Assembly (NCBI GenBank): GCA_002315855.1
Contig: DCIG01000048.1
Location: forward strand, 1-64,000
Source of the DNA: Lentisphaeria bacterium UBA1732
Lineage (GTDB): Bacteria; Verrucomicrobiota; Lentisphaeria; Victivallales; UBA1829
Length of the DNA stretch: 64,000 nucleotides
Direction: 5' to 3'
In this document: positions 9,067 to 17,683 of the stretch, in pieces
Position numbering within the stretch: the first letter of the stretch is position 1
How the letters are laid out: each line of letters opens with the position of its first letter
Notes under the pieces: generated by a model
What the model saw: only the letters and a program-made list of their open reading frames with translations
The model's database searches: none
Told to the model about the DNA's origin: nothing
Program-made: the position numbers and the translations under genes

Positions 9067-9717
9067 ATGTTTACCGGACTGATTGAAACCACCGGCGTTT
9101 TCGTCGGAATTGCATGGCAGGGCAAAGCTGGCAAATTCAGCATTGACCCCGCAAAACACTGGTCCGATTTGACCAATGGCGAAAGCATTGCAGTCAATGG
9201 CACTTGCTTGACTCTCGAACAGGTTTGCAACGGCATTTTGACCTTTCATGTCATGCGCGAAACCTTTTCCAAAACCAATCTCGGCGACCTCAAATCAGGC
9301 GACTCCGTCAACCTCGAACGCGCCCTTTGTGCAGGCGGCAGATTGGGCGGTCATCTGGTCAGCGGGCATGTGGATGCCACGGCGGATGTCGTTTCTTTCG
9401 GGCGCAAAGGCTCCGATTTGGAACTCCGTATCGCCCTGCCCCCCGAACTGAAGAATTTCATCGTCCTGAAAGGCTCCATCTGTATCAACGGCGTTTCCCT
9501 CACCGTCAGCGACTTGACCGATGAAGATTTCGCCGTCAGCCTCATTCCCACCACGGAACGCGAAACAAACCTGAAATTCCTCTCGCCCGGTTGTAAAGTC
9601 AATCTGGAAGCGGATATGATTGCCAAATACGTTTGCGCCCGGCTGGATGCTATGGGACTTTCTCTTCACGAAAAGAAAAAAATCACCATGGATGACCTGC
9701 ACAACGCAGGTTTTTGA
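9067..9717 (+). CDS. ribE: riboflavin synthase, alpha chain
   Basis: The 216-aa protein begins MFTGLIETTG, the family hallmark. It has two lumazine-binding barrel repeats: residues 1 to about 97 with SIAVNGTCLTLE, and about 98-200 with SICINGVSLTVSDL. It converts two 6,7-dimethyl-8-ribityllumazine molecules to riboflavin plus the diaminouracil. It starts 3 bp after the ribD stop, so the two genes form an operon. Confidence 0.95.
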   Translation: MFTGLIETTGVFVGIAWQGKAGKFSIDPAKHWSDLTNGESIAVNGTCLTLEQVCNGILTFHVMRETFSKTNLGDLKSGDSVNLERALCAGGRLGGHLVSGHVDATADVVSFGRKGSDLELRIALPPELKNFIVLKGSICINGVSLTVSDLTDEDFAVSLIPTTERETNLKFLSPGCKVNLEADMIAKYVCARLDAMGLSLHEKKKITMDDLHNAGF

Positions 9718-9719
9718 AG

Positions 9720-10532
9720 ATGCAGAACAACCGGCTTGACTACACAAATTTTCTTTTCGGGGTGAATCACACCTGCGCCGGGACCAATCCGGACTCCGTT
9801 GCGGACGTCTTCGATACCCGCGAAATGAATGCTGTCAGTCTTCCGTTTGACTGCTTCGCCGCTCCCTCTCAGGATTTCCTTTATCGTCTGAACAAGCAGA
9901 ATTACAAAAAAATTCACTGCGGCAGCCTCATGGAACCCGGCCTTTCAAGTCAGATTACTTCCGCAGCCGAGTGTTTTCGCGATTCATTCTGTACACAGGC
10001 ATCCCGCAACATTGACATGCTTGCTCAGTACGGCGTTTCCGCTGCCGTGCTTAACCTTGACATGCGTACCGTTCTGGATTCTCCGGAGCACATCGAAAAT
10101 GCGGAAATCATCATCCGCAAGCTCATCCCCGCTTTGACGCGAAAGAAAATGTTCCTGCTCATTCCTTACAGAATACCGTTCGGAACTCAGATGAATGCCC
10201 CCGCCGCCCGTATGGCCTGCTTCCTCAGAAATACCATGTCCCCCTTCGTCAAACTCTCTGTGGAACTCCATTTCGATGAGTTTTCACCCGACACTCCGCC
10301 CGATGACCTCTTCGGGATGCTTGGCATGGAGCTGAAAGAGCTGGTATTCCTTTACAATGCCGACAACGGATACCGCATGATTGCTTCAATCCTCAGGTAC
10401 TGGATTCACTATCTTGCTCAATTCCGGTTCGATGGTCCTTTCTTCATCGCACCGCAATCCGAACGCTGCCGCTTCCTCCTCCCGGAGTTCGACGCGTTCA
10501 CAAAAATCGTCTCAACTCTTTACAATGAATAA
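9720..10532 (+). CDS. uncharacterised 270-aa protein in the rib operon
   Basis: The ATG at 9720 lies 9 nt after an AGG and 2 nt after the ribE stop; a TTG at 9714 is a weaker option. There is no signal peptide or membrane span. The pattern of alternating strands and helices (AAVLNLDMRTVL, KMFLLIPYRIPF, VKLSVELHFDEF) resembles a TIM-barrel layout, as in sugar phosphate isomerase/epimerase or endonuclease IV-like proteins. No metal-binding set is clear. Tight coupling to ribDE suggests co-expression, not necessarily a flavin role. Family unassigned. Confidence 0.7.
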   Translation: MQNNRLDYTNFLFGVNHTCAGTNPDSVADVFDTREMNAVSLPFDCFAAPSQDFLYRLNKQNYKKIHCGSLMEPGLSSQITSAAECFRDSFCTQASRNIDMLAQYGVSAAVLNLDMRTVLDSPEHIENAEIIIRKLIPALTRKKMFLLIPYRIPFGTQMNAPAARMACFLRNTMSPFVKLSVELHFDEFSPDTPPDDLFGMLGMELKELVFLYNADNGYRMIASILRYWIHYLAQFRFDGPFFIAPQSERCRFLLPEFDAFTKIVSTLYNE

Positions 10533-10558
10533 ATCTCTGTAACAAAGGACACCTCAAC

Positions 10559-11653
10559 ATGGCTTCCGAAATTATCTCTATCTTCCACCAGATTCTCGAA
10601 CAGGCCGTCGAAAACGCAGCTTCCGACATCCTCATGAAAGAAGGCGCTCAGGTCAATCTCCGTATGGCGGGGACCCTCGTCCCCCTCGATTTCGTTACCG
10701 ATAAAGCGTTTATGACTTCACTTTTGAAAGAAATCACCGATGAACGCATGAAAGAAACATACGACAAAACAGGGGATGCCGACTTCTCCTATGCCGTCGA
10801 AAATCTCGGTCGCTTCCGTGTGAATGCTCACCGCCAGCGCGGCATGAACGGCATGACGCTCCGTTATGTCAAAAACAAGATCCTCTCCGTGGAAGAACTC
10901 GGTCTCCCCACTGTGCTTCGCCAAATCGCAGAAACACCCCGCGGAATCATCCTCGTTTGCGGTACTACGGGCAGCGGTAAATCCACCACCCTCGCCGCTA
11001 TGGTTCAGCACATCAACCTCGCTTTCACGAAACACATCATCACCATCGAAGACCCCATTGAATACGAGTTCCCCGACAGCAAATCGTTCGTCGAACAGCG
11101 CGAAGTCGGGCTTGATTCTCCCTCATTCTACAGTGCTTTGACTCATGCCATGCGTCAGGCTCCCGATGTCATCATGGTCGGTGAAATGCGCGATAAGGAA
11201 AGTTTTGAAGCCGCTCTTCAGGCCGCCGATACCGGACACATGGTCATCAGTACCGTCCACGCCTCCGATGCTTCTCAGGTCGTCGGACGTATCCTCGACC
11301 TCTACCCCATTCAGGAACAGGACACCATCCTCGAATCCATCAGCTCCAACCTCAAGGCCGTTATCGCTCAGCGTCTGCTCCCAAAAGCATTGGGCAAAGG
11401 CGTTGTCCCCGCCGTCGAGGTCATGATCTGCGACCCCGTCGTTCAGCGTTTCATCTCCAAACGCGAGTTTGAACGCCTCCCCGAAGCCATGGAAGCCGCA
11501 CGCGAATCCGGAATGCAGACCTTCAATATGGCCATCCTTGACCTCATCAACAACGGCGACATCACCGAAGAAGTCGGTATCGCCGCCTCAACCTCCCCCA
11601 GCGCACTGAAGATGAACCTCAAAGGTATCTTCCTTTCAGGTCAGAAAAGCTGA
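10559..11653 (+). CDS. pilT: type IV pilus retraction ATPase PilT
   Basis: The 364-aa protein has an N-terminal PAS-like region with ASDILMKEGAQVNLRM, then the PilT/GspE ATPase core. This has Walker A GTTGSGKST (about 141-149), the Asp box ITIEDPIEYEF, Walker B VIMVGEMRD and the His box TGHMVISTVHA. The length and the ASDI/L-x-x-G start fit PilT rather than PilB. It powers depolymerisation of type IV pili at the inner membrane. The prepilin-like gene at 12.7-13.5 kb may supply a substrate, but pilB and pilC are not nearby. AAAGGA lies about 10 nt before the start. Confidence 0.92.
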   Translation: MASEIISIFHQILEQAVENAASDILMKEGAQVNLRMAGTLVPLDFVTDKAFMTSLLKEITDERMKETYDKTGDADFSYAVENLGRFRVNAHRQRGMNGMTLRYVKNKILSVEELGLPTVLRQIAETPRGIILVCGTTGSGKSTTLAAMVQHINLAFTKHIITIEDPIEYEFPDSKSFVEQREVGLDSPSFYSALTHAMRQAPDVIMVGEMRDKESFEAALQAADTGHMVISTVHASDASQVVGRILDLYPIQEQDTILESISSNLKAVIAQRLLPKALGKGVVPAVEVMICDPVVQRFISKREFERLPEAMEAARESGMQTFNMAILDLINNGDITEEVGIAASTSPSALKMNLKGIFLSGQKS

Positions 11654-11671
11654 TGATTCAGGTCGTTTAAT

Positions 11672-12490
11672 ATGGATTTTCTTCTTTATATTCAGGCACT
11701 TATACAGGGAATTGTCGAGGGCGTTACCGAGTTCCTCCCCATCAGCAGCACCGGCCACATGATTCTCGTGGACGCCTTTTTCCCGATGAGAGATGCGGAA
11801 TTTGCCAAGCGTTTTGAGGTCATTATCCAGCTCGGAGCCATCCTGTCCGTGCTCGTTCATTTCCGCAAAATCATCTTTCCTTCAAAATGGACAATTGACG
11901 GCTTTAAGTCTATGATGCCGTTATGGTTGCGCATTGTGGCCGGAGTGATTCCCGCAGCAGTGCTGGGCTTCCTTTTGGATGATTTCATCGAAGCGAAACT
12001 GTTCAATTTACCAGTAGTTACGTCAATGCTTGTGCTGTGGGGTATCGTGCTGGTCTTCTCAGGACTGATCGAAAAACGCAGTCAGGGAAATTCTGCTGAT
12101 AAAATCGTCTTAATGTCTTGGATTCAAGTACTTGCAGTCGGTTTCGCACAGTGTCTCGCCATGGTTCCCGGAACATCGCGTTCCGCCGTAACCATCTTGG
12201 GTGCCATGTGTTTAGGGTGTACGCGATCCTGCGCTGCGGAGTTTTCGTTTTTCCTTGCCATTCCCACGATGTTTGGTGCTACGTTGCTTTCGCTTGTCAA
12301 GAGCGGAGCTAACTTTACTGCAAATCAATGGGTTGCATTAACAATTGGCTTTCTTGCAGCGTTCTTTACGGCCTGGGGTGTGATTGCATGGTTTATGGAC
12401 TACATCAAAAAGCATGATTTCAAGCTCTTTGGCTGGTATCGTATCATATTGGGAATTGCAGTATTTACACTCTATCTCTTCTTCAAATGA
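11672..12490 (+). CDS. uppP: undecaprenyl-diphosphatase UppP (BacA)
   Basis: The 272-aa polytopic membrane protein has the two family signatures: EGVTEFLPISSTGHMIL at about 16-32 and the MVPGTSRSAVTILGAM region at about 164-179. It recycles the lipid carrier of peptidoglycan synthesis by dephosphorylating C55-PP outside the cytoplasmic membrane. Overexpression is known to give bacitracin resistance in other bacteria. It lies 18 bp after pilT on the same strand and is probably co-transcribed. Confidence 0.95.
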   Translation: MDFLLYIQALIQGIVEGVTEFLPISSTGHMILVDAFFPMRDAEFAKRFEVIIQLGAILSVLVHFRKIIFPSKWTIDGFKSMMPLWLRIVAGVIPAAVLGFLLDDFIEAKLFNLPVVTSMLVLWGIVLVFSGLIEKRSQGNSADKIVLMSWIQVLAVGFAQCLAMVPGTSRSAVTILGAMCLGCTRSCAAEFSFFLAIPTMFGATLLSLVKSGANFTANQWVALTIGFLAAFFTAWGVIAWFMDYIKKHDFKLFGWYRIILGIAVFTLYLFFK

Positions 12491-12540
12491 CAAATCGAAT
12501 TTCACCTCATTATGCCATCAAGCTCAACCACTGATGCAGT

Positions 12541-12667
12541 GTGAGGTAAAATTCAACAACTTACAGCAAATCAAAAAAAAGCAGAAAAAAGAGAGCAGAA
12601 AACAGCAGAATCATTTTTTCGTTGATTCTGCTGTAGAGTGAGCATAAATTCAACCACTTGCATCAGA
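12541..12667 (+). repeat. 30-bp direct repeat flanking a hairpin, downstream of uppP
   Basis: 12541-12570 (starts GTGAGGTAAAATTCAAC) and 12638-12667 (starts GTGAGCATAAATTCAAC) match at about 23 of 30 positions. Between them lies the perfect hairpin CAGCAGAATC/GATTCTGCTG. The role is unknown; it could be a decayed mobile element or part of the convergent terminator region. Confidence 0.5.
12603..12633 (-). terminator. hairpin, second terminator of the prepilin gene
   Basis: The perfect 10-bp stem CAGCAGAATC (12603-12612) with GATTCTGCTG (12624-12633) is followed on the minus strand by TTTTCTGC. Confidence 0.5.
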
Positions 12668-12696
12668 TTTTGATACTTGTGTAAAATCACTTCAAA

Positions 12697-12726
12697 ATGA
12701 GGTCAGAATTTGCGTTTTGACCTCAT
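12697..12726. terminator. convergent terminator between uppP and the prepilin gene
   Basis: The stem ATGAGGTCA (12697-12705) with TGACCTCAT (12718-12726) overlaps the prepilin stop codon. T-rich DNA follows on both strands, so it may act for both genes. Confidence 0.6.
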
Positions 12727-13547
12727 CTTTTATTTGCAGGGTCATCGGACCAGCTGCCATACGCAGGTGAGCTGTACTGCGCATAATTAATTTTATTGCA
12801 AACCGTTTTCAGATAATCACTTGCGGTTGTATGACCATCCATATACCACACCGGAGCAGATCCGTTATGCCGTGAGCGGTAATCATCGCACGTAACCGCC
12901 GATTCCGGGCTGTCGTTGCGGTAGCGGCGGAGGTGGAAAGCTGAGGTCTTTTCCTGCTCGAAGACCTTGCCGGGGATATGGTCGTCGGACCAGCGTTCGC
13001 CCAGCAGGATGAGGTCAGATGGAGTTTTCAGTGAGGTTACTCTCGCCCAGACGAGGCGGTCGGCGGACTGCTGGGACGAGGAGGCATGACTGCCCTTTCC
13101 CTTCTTCAGCGTACCACCATTTGGGGTGTCGTTGCGGGCATAGCTTGCGGTCCCTTTTGTGGGGTCGCAGGGGCACCGGAACAGTTTTTTGACCGACAGC
13201 CCGACTCTGTCGAGGGACTTATCCTCACATGCCGCGTAGCTGGATTCAAAGCCGGTGGCATCACTTTTGTTGCGGTATTTTCCGCCTGCGGCGAGTACGA
13301 TATTGCCGTACCAGTAGTGGTAGTTCCCCACAATGCCGCCCAGCTGCTGCTTGTGCTCCATGGCATAGACGAGGATGTAGTTGCCGAGCTGCTTCTCATT
13401 GTTCAGGCAGAGTGCCTTTTTGGCCGTCTGACGGGACTGGCTTAATGCGGGAAGCAGCATCCCCGCCAGAACGCAAATCACAGCAATCACGACCAGCAGC
13501 TCAATCAGGGTAAAGTATTTGCGGCGGGACACCATAACGCAATCCAT
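12723..13547 (-). CDS. type IV prepilin-like protein (type II secretion/pseudopilin N-terminus)
   Basis: The ATG at 13547 has AAAGG about 8 nt upstream and gives 274 aa; longer starts add a non-conserved tail. The class III leader is short and basic ([11 protein letters not shown]), followed by [24 protein letters not shown], with the usual Glu at +5 of the mature protein. The residue before the cleavage site is Tyr, not the usual Gly. The body has the [20 protein letters not shown] pattern and ends in a [15 protein letters not shown] motif, as in the large DUF1559-like pseudopilin families expanded in Lentisphaerota and Planctomycetota. It is probably processed by PilD and exported to the envelope. 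Function unknown. Confidence 0.85.
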   Translation of the reverse strand: MDCVMVSRRKYFTLIELLVVIAVICVLAGMLLPALSQSRQTAKKALCLNNEKQLGNYILVYAMEHKQQLGGIVGNYHYWYGNIVLAAGGKYRNKSDATGFESSYAACEDKSLDRVGLSVKKLFRCPCDPTKGTASYARNDTPNGGTLKKGKGSHASSSQQSADRLVWARVTSLKTPSDLILLGERWSDDHIPGKVFEQEKTSAFHLRRYRNDSPESAVTCDDYRSRHNGSAPVWYMDGHTTASDYLKTVCNKINYAQYSSPAYGSWSDDPANKR

Positions 13548-13649
13548 ACCGGGACCTTTCTTTTTACGAGGTAAAACGTTCTGCCTGTGCTCACCACGGG
13601 ACGCGCTTCGGGAGCAGGCAGACACCATGCTTTTTCATTTCGACACAAT

Positions 13650-13678
13650 AATATACCATCCAATTTCTCAATAATCAA
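13650..13678 (-). promoter_or_regulatory. promoter of the prepilin gene
   Basis: On the minus strand: TTGATT (13678-13673), a 17-bp spacer and TATATT (13655-13650), with TGG before the -10. Confidence 0.7.
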
Positions 13679-13787
13679 GCAAACGAGCTGAAAAAGTAAA
13701 CATTTCCAAACAGTTAGTGCCATTTTCAAGCGACAGGGAGACAGGAGAAAGCATGATGGATGCGAGGGGAAATGGGGAAAACAAGAC

Positions 13788-13867
13788 GCAGAGAATGATT
13801 CGAGGGGGCAGTGAGGGAAAAGCAAGGCGAAAGCGCAGAGAATGATTCGAGGGGGCAGTGAGGGAAA
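13788..13867. repeat. two tandem copies of a 33-bp G-rich unit (period 47 bp)
   Basis: 13788-13820 and 13835-13867 are identical (GCAGAGAATGATTCGAGGGG...GTGAGGGAAA). A third, decayed G-rich unit may precede them near 13758-13782. They lie between the tadA stop and the prepilin promoter. Confidence 0.75.
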
Positions 13868-13868
13868 G

Positions 13869-14438
13869 TCAGCGGCGGGGAGAACTGTTTTTTGCGATGC
13901 GTCCGGCACGGACGGCGCGGAAGAACTCCTGAAAGACGGACTTGCATTCGTCTTCAAGGACACCGCGTTTCACCTCAACCTGATGAAGCATTCCGGGGAA
14001 CCCCGTAACATCCAGCGCAGAGCCGGCACATCCGGAACGAGCGTCCGCCATTCCGAAAATCACACGGCGGACACGAGCATTCACCATGGCTCCGGCACAC
14101 ATGGCGCACGGTTCCTTGGTAACGTAGATGTCCACATCGTCCATACGCCAGTCGCCGATGACCTGCGGCAAGGAGGAAATGAGCATCAGTTCGGCATGAG
14201 CCGTGGCATCTTTCAGCATTTCGACCTGATTCCATGATTTGGCGATAATGACGCCGTCGCGGACGGCGACAGCACCGACGGGGACCTCTCCCGCATCAAA
14301 CGCCATTTGCGCGCATTTAAGGGCAGCTCGCATGTAATGCGCATCATCTAACAGGTTTATCGTTTCCCCATCGTCAAAACGCGTAGAAACGCAAGGAAAC
14401 GGCATTTCTGAAATCTTCACCGGAGAATCATCAGACAT
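13869..14438 (-). CDS. tadA: tRNA adenosine(34) deaminase TadA
   Basis: The 189-aa zinc deaminase has His and Glu in ATAHAELMLI and the two zinc cysteines in PCAMCAGAMV. VPVGAVAVRDG near residues 52-62 is the TadA-type nucleotide-binding start. It converts A34 to inosine in tRNA-Arg. The N-terminal ~35 residues (through NLLDDAHYM) are longer than in E. coli TadA. Its start overlaps the end of the upstream ATPase gene by 8 bp, so the two are co-translated. Confidence 0.9.
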   Translation of the reverse strand: MSDDSPVKISEMPFPCVSTRFDDGETINLLDDAHYMRAALKCAQMAFDAGEVPVGAVAVRDGVIIAKSWNQVEMLKDATAHAELMLISSLPQVIGDWRMDDVDIYVTKEPCAMCAGAMVNARVRRVIFGMADARSGCAGSALDVTGFPGMLHQVEVKRGVLEDECKSVFQEFFRAVRAGRIAKNSSPRR

Positions 14439-15783
14439 GGAGAGCCTCTTTGCGGAACTGTTCCATCACGCCGGGACCGTGGATGGCACACATCAATTTG
14501 ACATTTTCCTCATAGAAGACCTGCGGGTCGGGCTGAGGAATCACTTTGCCGGAAGCAGTTTCAAGCAGCAGACGGCGTTTCGCCTGATCGGAAAGGAAGT
14601 GATCGAGGTAGCGCACGAGGGTACGGGGAGAAAGTTCCTCGAATTTCTTCTGTCCGAACTCGCTGACATAGTCTGCGGCGATTACGGAAACAAGCTCGGA
14701 TTTCGGGTCGTGCATCCCCTTTGCCAGCAGGAAATCCAAAATCATCTCCTGACAGCGTATCTCATCGAACATGGGGAAAGTGAAACCGCGTCCGCGGCTG
14801 GAAATATTGGCGGGAAACGCCTGATTTGAGGCGACCGTAACGGCGATATGCGGGGGAAGAGAGAATGTACCGCCGATATTGGTCCGGAAATAATACCAAT
14901 CGGTCTGATTCACATCAATATCATCGAAGAAAATCATGAACTTATGACCGGTTATGGGAGTGAGATAATTCACCAAATCTTCCAGTCCGTGCGAAATGTC
15001 ATCGGGGTCGGGGACAATGAGGACGATATCGGGGAAATGCCGGGCATAGGCAATGGTCATCTGGGTTTTGCCGAGGCCGGGCAGACTGGAGATCAGAAGA
15101 GGCCAATTCTCCTTTCCCTGAGAAAATGCCTCAAAATGGTCGTAAAACATACGGCGAGCCGACTGGTAGCCGTAAAATTCCTCCACCTTGCGGATTCCGG
15201 GCAAATTCAGAGGGGTAAATGTGCCGTGATGATGCCGGAATATGCGGGAGGAAGCAAACAGGTCGGCAGAACCGTTCTGCTGTTCCAGTACAGCTCCCAG
15301 AGCGGGGAGCTTCATTCGGAGGAACGAAGACTGCACGGAGTCTAAATGAGCGGCGGAAGGACGCACCAAAGGCAGGGAATCCGCCTGAAGAGCGATTTCC
15401 TGATTGATTTTTTCAGCGGCGGCAGGGAAAAGAGTTTTGCAGATTTCGGCAAGACGGACGGCGTGCTGATAATGGAAGAGAGCATCGGGCGGAATTTTGT
15501 CCGGCTTCTCAGAAAATGCGGAACCGCACAAAGCACCGAGGCGTTCAAAAATCAAGGCATCGAGCTGACGGACAAAGGAACGCACCTGACAGACCGAGGA
15601 CAGACGGTTGAGCGCTTCAGCACAAACTTCGCCGGAAGCACCGCCGGAAAGAGTCCGCAACGCAGTCGAAAGAAGACCTGCAAAGGAAGCGGAGTCCATT
15701 GCGACTCCGGTAAAAAGGATGCGGAGAGAGGAAGCGGCATTTGCCGCCATCCGCTGCATTTGATCCGAATTGAGACCGGGCAT
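14431..15783 (-). CDS. AAA-type ATPase resembling DUF815 proteins
   Basis: In the 450-aa protein, residues 1 to about 190 are helical without a clear domain. Residues ~190-430 form a P-loop ATPase with FYGYQSARRMFYDHF, Walker A SLPGLGKTQ (about 232-240), Walker B FMIFFDDID and a sensor-like VTVASNQAF, followed by a lid. The order GY.. / P-loop / DD / ATSN matches DUF815 (YP_ATPase-like) proteins, whose role is unknown. It overlaps tadA by 8 bp and lies after gatA, suggesting a translation-linked or housekeeping role at most by association. Confidence 0.7.
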   Translation of the reverse strand: MPGLNSDQMQRMAANAASSLRILFTGVAMDSASFAGLLSTALRTLSGGASGEVCAEALNRLSSVCQVRSFVRQLDALIFERLGALCGSAFSEKPDKIPPDALFHYQHAVRLAEICKTLFPAAAEKINQEIALQADSLPLVRPSAAHLDSVQSSFLRMKLPALGAVLEQQNGSADLFASSRIFRHHHGTFTPLNLPGIRKVEEFYGYQSARRMFYDHFEAFSQGKENWPLLISSLPGLGKTQMTIAYARHFPDIVLIVPDPDDISHGLEDLVNYLTPITGHKFMIFFDDIDVNQTDWYYFRTNIGGTFSLPPHIAVTVASNQAFPANISSRGRGFTFPMFDEIRCQEMILDFLLAKGMHDPKSELVSVIAADYVSEFGQKKFEELSPRTLVRYLDHFLSDQAKRRLLLETASGKVIPQPDPQVFYEENVKLMCAIHGPGVMEQFRKEALHV

Positions 15784-15810
15784 AACAATCCACCTGACGT
15801 TATAAGGGAC

Positions 15811-15846
15811 GAAAGAAAAGCACCTCCACCGAACAGCAGAGGTGCT
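15811..15846 (-). terminator. terminator after gatA
   Basis: AGCACCTC (15819-15826) pairs with GAGGTGCT (15839-15846). On the minus strand it is followed by TTTTCTTTC. It separates the pfp-gatC-gatA unit from the ATPase-tadA pair. Confidence 0.75.
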
Positions 15847-15855
15847 GAAAAATCA

Positions 15856-17343
15856 TCAGCTCAAAGGAGCCAGGAAAGTTTTCTGCGGACGGGCAAGCTC
15901 AAAAGCATGACCGGCGCGGAAGATACGCTGTTCCTCCATCGGCGGAGCAATCAGCTGAATGCCAACGGGGAGACCGGAGGCAGGTTCCAGTGCGGCAGGG
16001 ACGCTGATTCCGCAGTTGCCGGAAAGGTTCAGAGCCGTGGTAAAGACATCGGACAGATACATCTGAAGCGGGTCAGCTTTCGCGCCGAATTCAAATGCGA
16101 CCGCAGGCGTAACCGGAGTAAGCAGGATGTCGCACTGCTTAAAGGCATCCGTGAAATCCTGACGGAGCAGAGTGCGGACTTTCTGAGCACGGAGGTAATA
16201 GGCATCGTAGTAACCGCTGCTCAACACATAGGTGCCGAGCATGATACGGCGCAGGACTTCCGGACCGAAACCTTCGCCGCGTGATTTCTCGTAGGTCGAA
16301 TTGATGTCCGTGGCATTGGGACTGCGGTAACCGTAGCGAATACCGTCGAAACGGGCAAGGTTCGCGCTTGCTTCCGCCGTGGCGATAATGTAGTAGCAAG
16401 CCATGGCATATTTCGTATGCGGGAGGCTGACATCGACAAATTCCGCGCCAAGCGACTTGAACTGTGCAATGGAGTCCATGACGACCTGCTTCACGCCGTC
16501 ATCCATGCCTTCGACCTCGAAGTATTCCTTCGGCAATCCGATTTTCATACCATCGAGGCGGGGATTCTTCTCAAATGAGGTCAAATCGCCCGCGAAATCA
16601 AAGGAATCCTGCGGGAGGCTGGTGGAGTCCTTCTCATCAAACCCGGCAATGAGGGAGAAGAGAGCGGCAGAATCCCAGACGGTGCGAGTAAACGGTCCAA
16701 TCTGATCCAAAGAGGAAGCGAACGCCACAAGACCATTTCGTGAAACACGCCCGTAGGTGGGTTTCAGACCGACCACCCCGCAGAATGCGGCAGGCTGGCG
16801 AATACTGCCGCCTGTATCGGAACCAAGAGCCGCCATGGTTTCACACGCGGCGACCGAAGCGGCAGAACCGCCGGAAGAACCGCCGGGAACACACTTCAGA
16901 TTCCATGGATTCGCGGTTTTCTGACAGGCACTGTTTTCGCAGGAAGAGCCCATGGCAAATTCATCCATATTGGCACGTCCCATGAGGACACAGCCCGCAG
17001 ATTTCAGCTTGCCGACCACGAAAGCATCGTAGGGGGAAGTAAATCCCTGAAGGATTTTCGAGGCGCAGCTGCACTGTTCGCCGGAGGAGCAGATATTGTC
17101 TTTCAGCGTAACGGGAATCCCGTCGAACGGGCTCAACGGCTGCCCGGCGGCGCGGCGGACATCAGAAGCCTGTGCCTGCGCCATCACGGATTCAGGGTTG
17201 ATTGCAAGCAGGGCTTTCACGCGAGGTTCAACCGCCTGAATGCGTTCGAGATAAGCACTGCAAAGAGCAGAGGAAGAGAGGGAGCCGGAAGCGAGAGCTT
17301 CCACGGCTTCACGGATAGTCATACCGGAAATCATACTCATCAT
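15856..17343 (-). CDS. gatA: Asp-tRNA(Asn)/Glu-tRNA(Gln) amidotransferase subunit A
   Basis: The ATG at 17343 overlaps the gatC stop (ATGA) and has GAAGGAG upstream, giving 495 aa. The amidase signature is complete: catalytic Lys in PVTLKDNIC, the Ser-rich loop PGGSSGGSAASVAA and GSDTGGSIRQPAAFCGVVGLKPTYGRVSR with the cis-Ser and the nucleophile Ser. GatA frees ammonia from glutamine for transamidation of misacylated tRNA in the GatCAB complex. gatB is not in the window. The genome therefore probably lacks GlnRS and/or AsnRS, which is inference. Confidence 0.95.
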   Translation of the reverse strand: MMSMISGMTIREAVEALASGSLSSSALCSAYLERIQAVEPRVKALLAINPESVMAQAQASDVRRAAGQPLSPFDGIPVTLKDNICSSGEQCSCASKILQGFTSPYDAFVVGKLKSAGCVLMGRANMDEFAMGSSCENSACQKTANPWNLKCVPGGSSGGSAASVAACETMAALGSDTGGSIRQPAAFCGVVGLKPTYGRVSRNGLVAFASSLDQIGPFTRTVWDSAALFSLIAGFDEKDSTSLPQDSFDFAGDLTSFEKNPRLDGMKIGLPKEYFEVEGMDDGVKQVVMDSIAQFKSLGAEFVDVSLPHTKYAMACYYIIATAEASANLARFDGIRYGYRSPNATDINSTYEKSRGEGFGPEVLRRIMLGTYVLSSGYYDAYYLRAQKVRTLLRQDFTDAFKQCDILLTPVTPAVAFEFGAKADPLQMYLSDVFTTALNLSGNCGISVPAALEPASGLPVGIQLIAPPMEEQRIFRAGHAFELARPQKTFLAPLS

Positions 17344-17660
17344 GCGACTCCTTCGCCGGGGAGGACCTGCGGGACTTTCACGAGTTCCTCCTCGATGGTA
17401 GCGGGAGCATTGGCGAGCATAGATTCGCGAGAGCAAGGCTTTGCGGAAACATCATCGCGCATCACGTTGACGCGAGCCACAGCATGAGCGGTAGGTTCAA
17501 TGCCGGTAACATCAAGTTCATTGAGCATTTCCACATAATTCACAATCTGCTCCATTTCAGTCTGGAGTCTGGAAATCATGGAATCGGGGAGGCTCAAGCG
17601 GGCGAGTTCGGCCACCTGAGCGACATCGATTTTGGAATCAGTTTCCGCGGGCATTTGCAC
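17340..17660 (-). CDS. gatC: Asp-tRNA(Asn)/Glu-tRNA(Gln) amidotransferase subunit C
   Basis: The 106-aa small subunit has the usual VAQVAELARLSLPDSM start, then EMEQIVNYVEMLNELDVTGIEPTAHA and the VNVMRDDV motif that wraps between GatA and GatB. It overlaps gatA by 4 bp and lies 23 bp after the PPi-PFK gene. Confidence 0.93.
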   Translation of the reverse strand: MQMPAETDSKIDVAQVAELARLSLPDSMISRLQTEMEQIVNYVEMLNELDVTGIEPTAHAVARVNVMRDDVSAKPCSRESMLANAPATIEEELVKVPQVLPGEGVA

Positions 17661-17683
17661 TGCGCCTTTCTATATTCGATGAA

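Noticed and set aside
12491..12722. CRISPR-like array from the direct repeats
   Set aside because: Only two imperfect units with a hairpin between them; no cas genes are present.
13741..13868. tRNA-like GATTCGA stretch
   Set aside because: It belongs to the tandem repeat; there is no acceptor or anticodon stem. No tRNA was found anywhere in the window.
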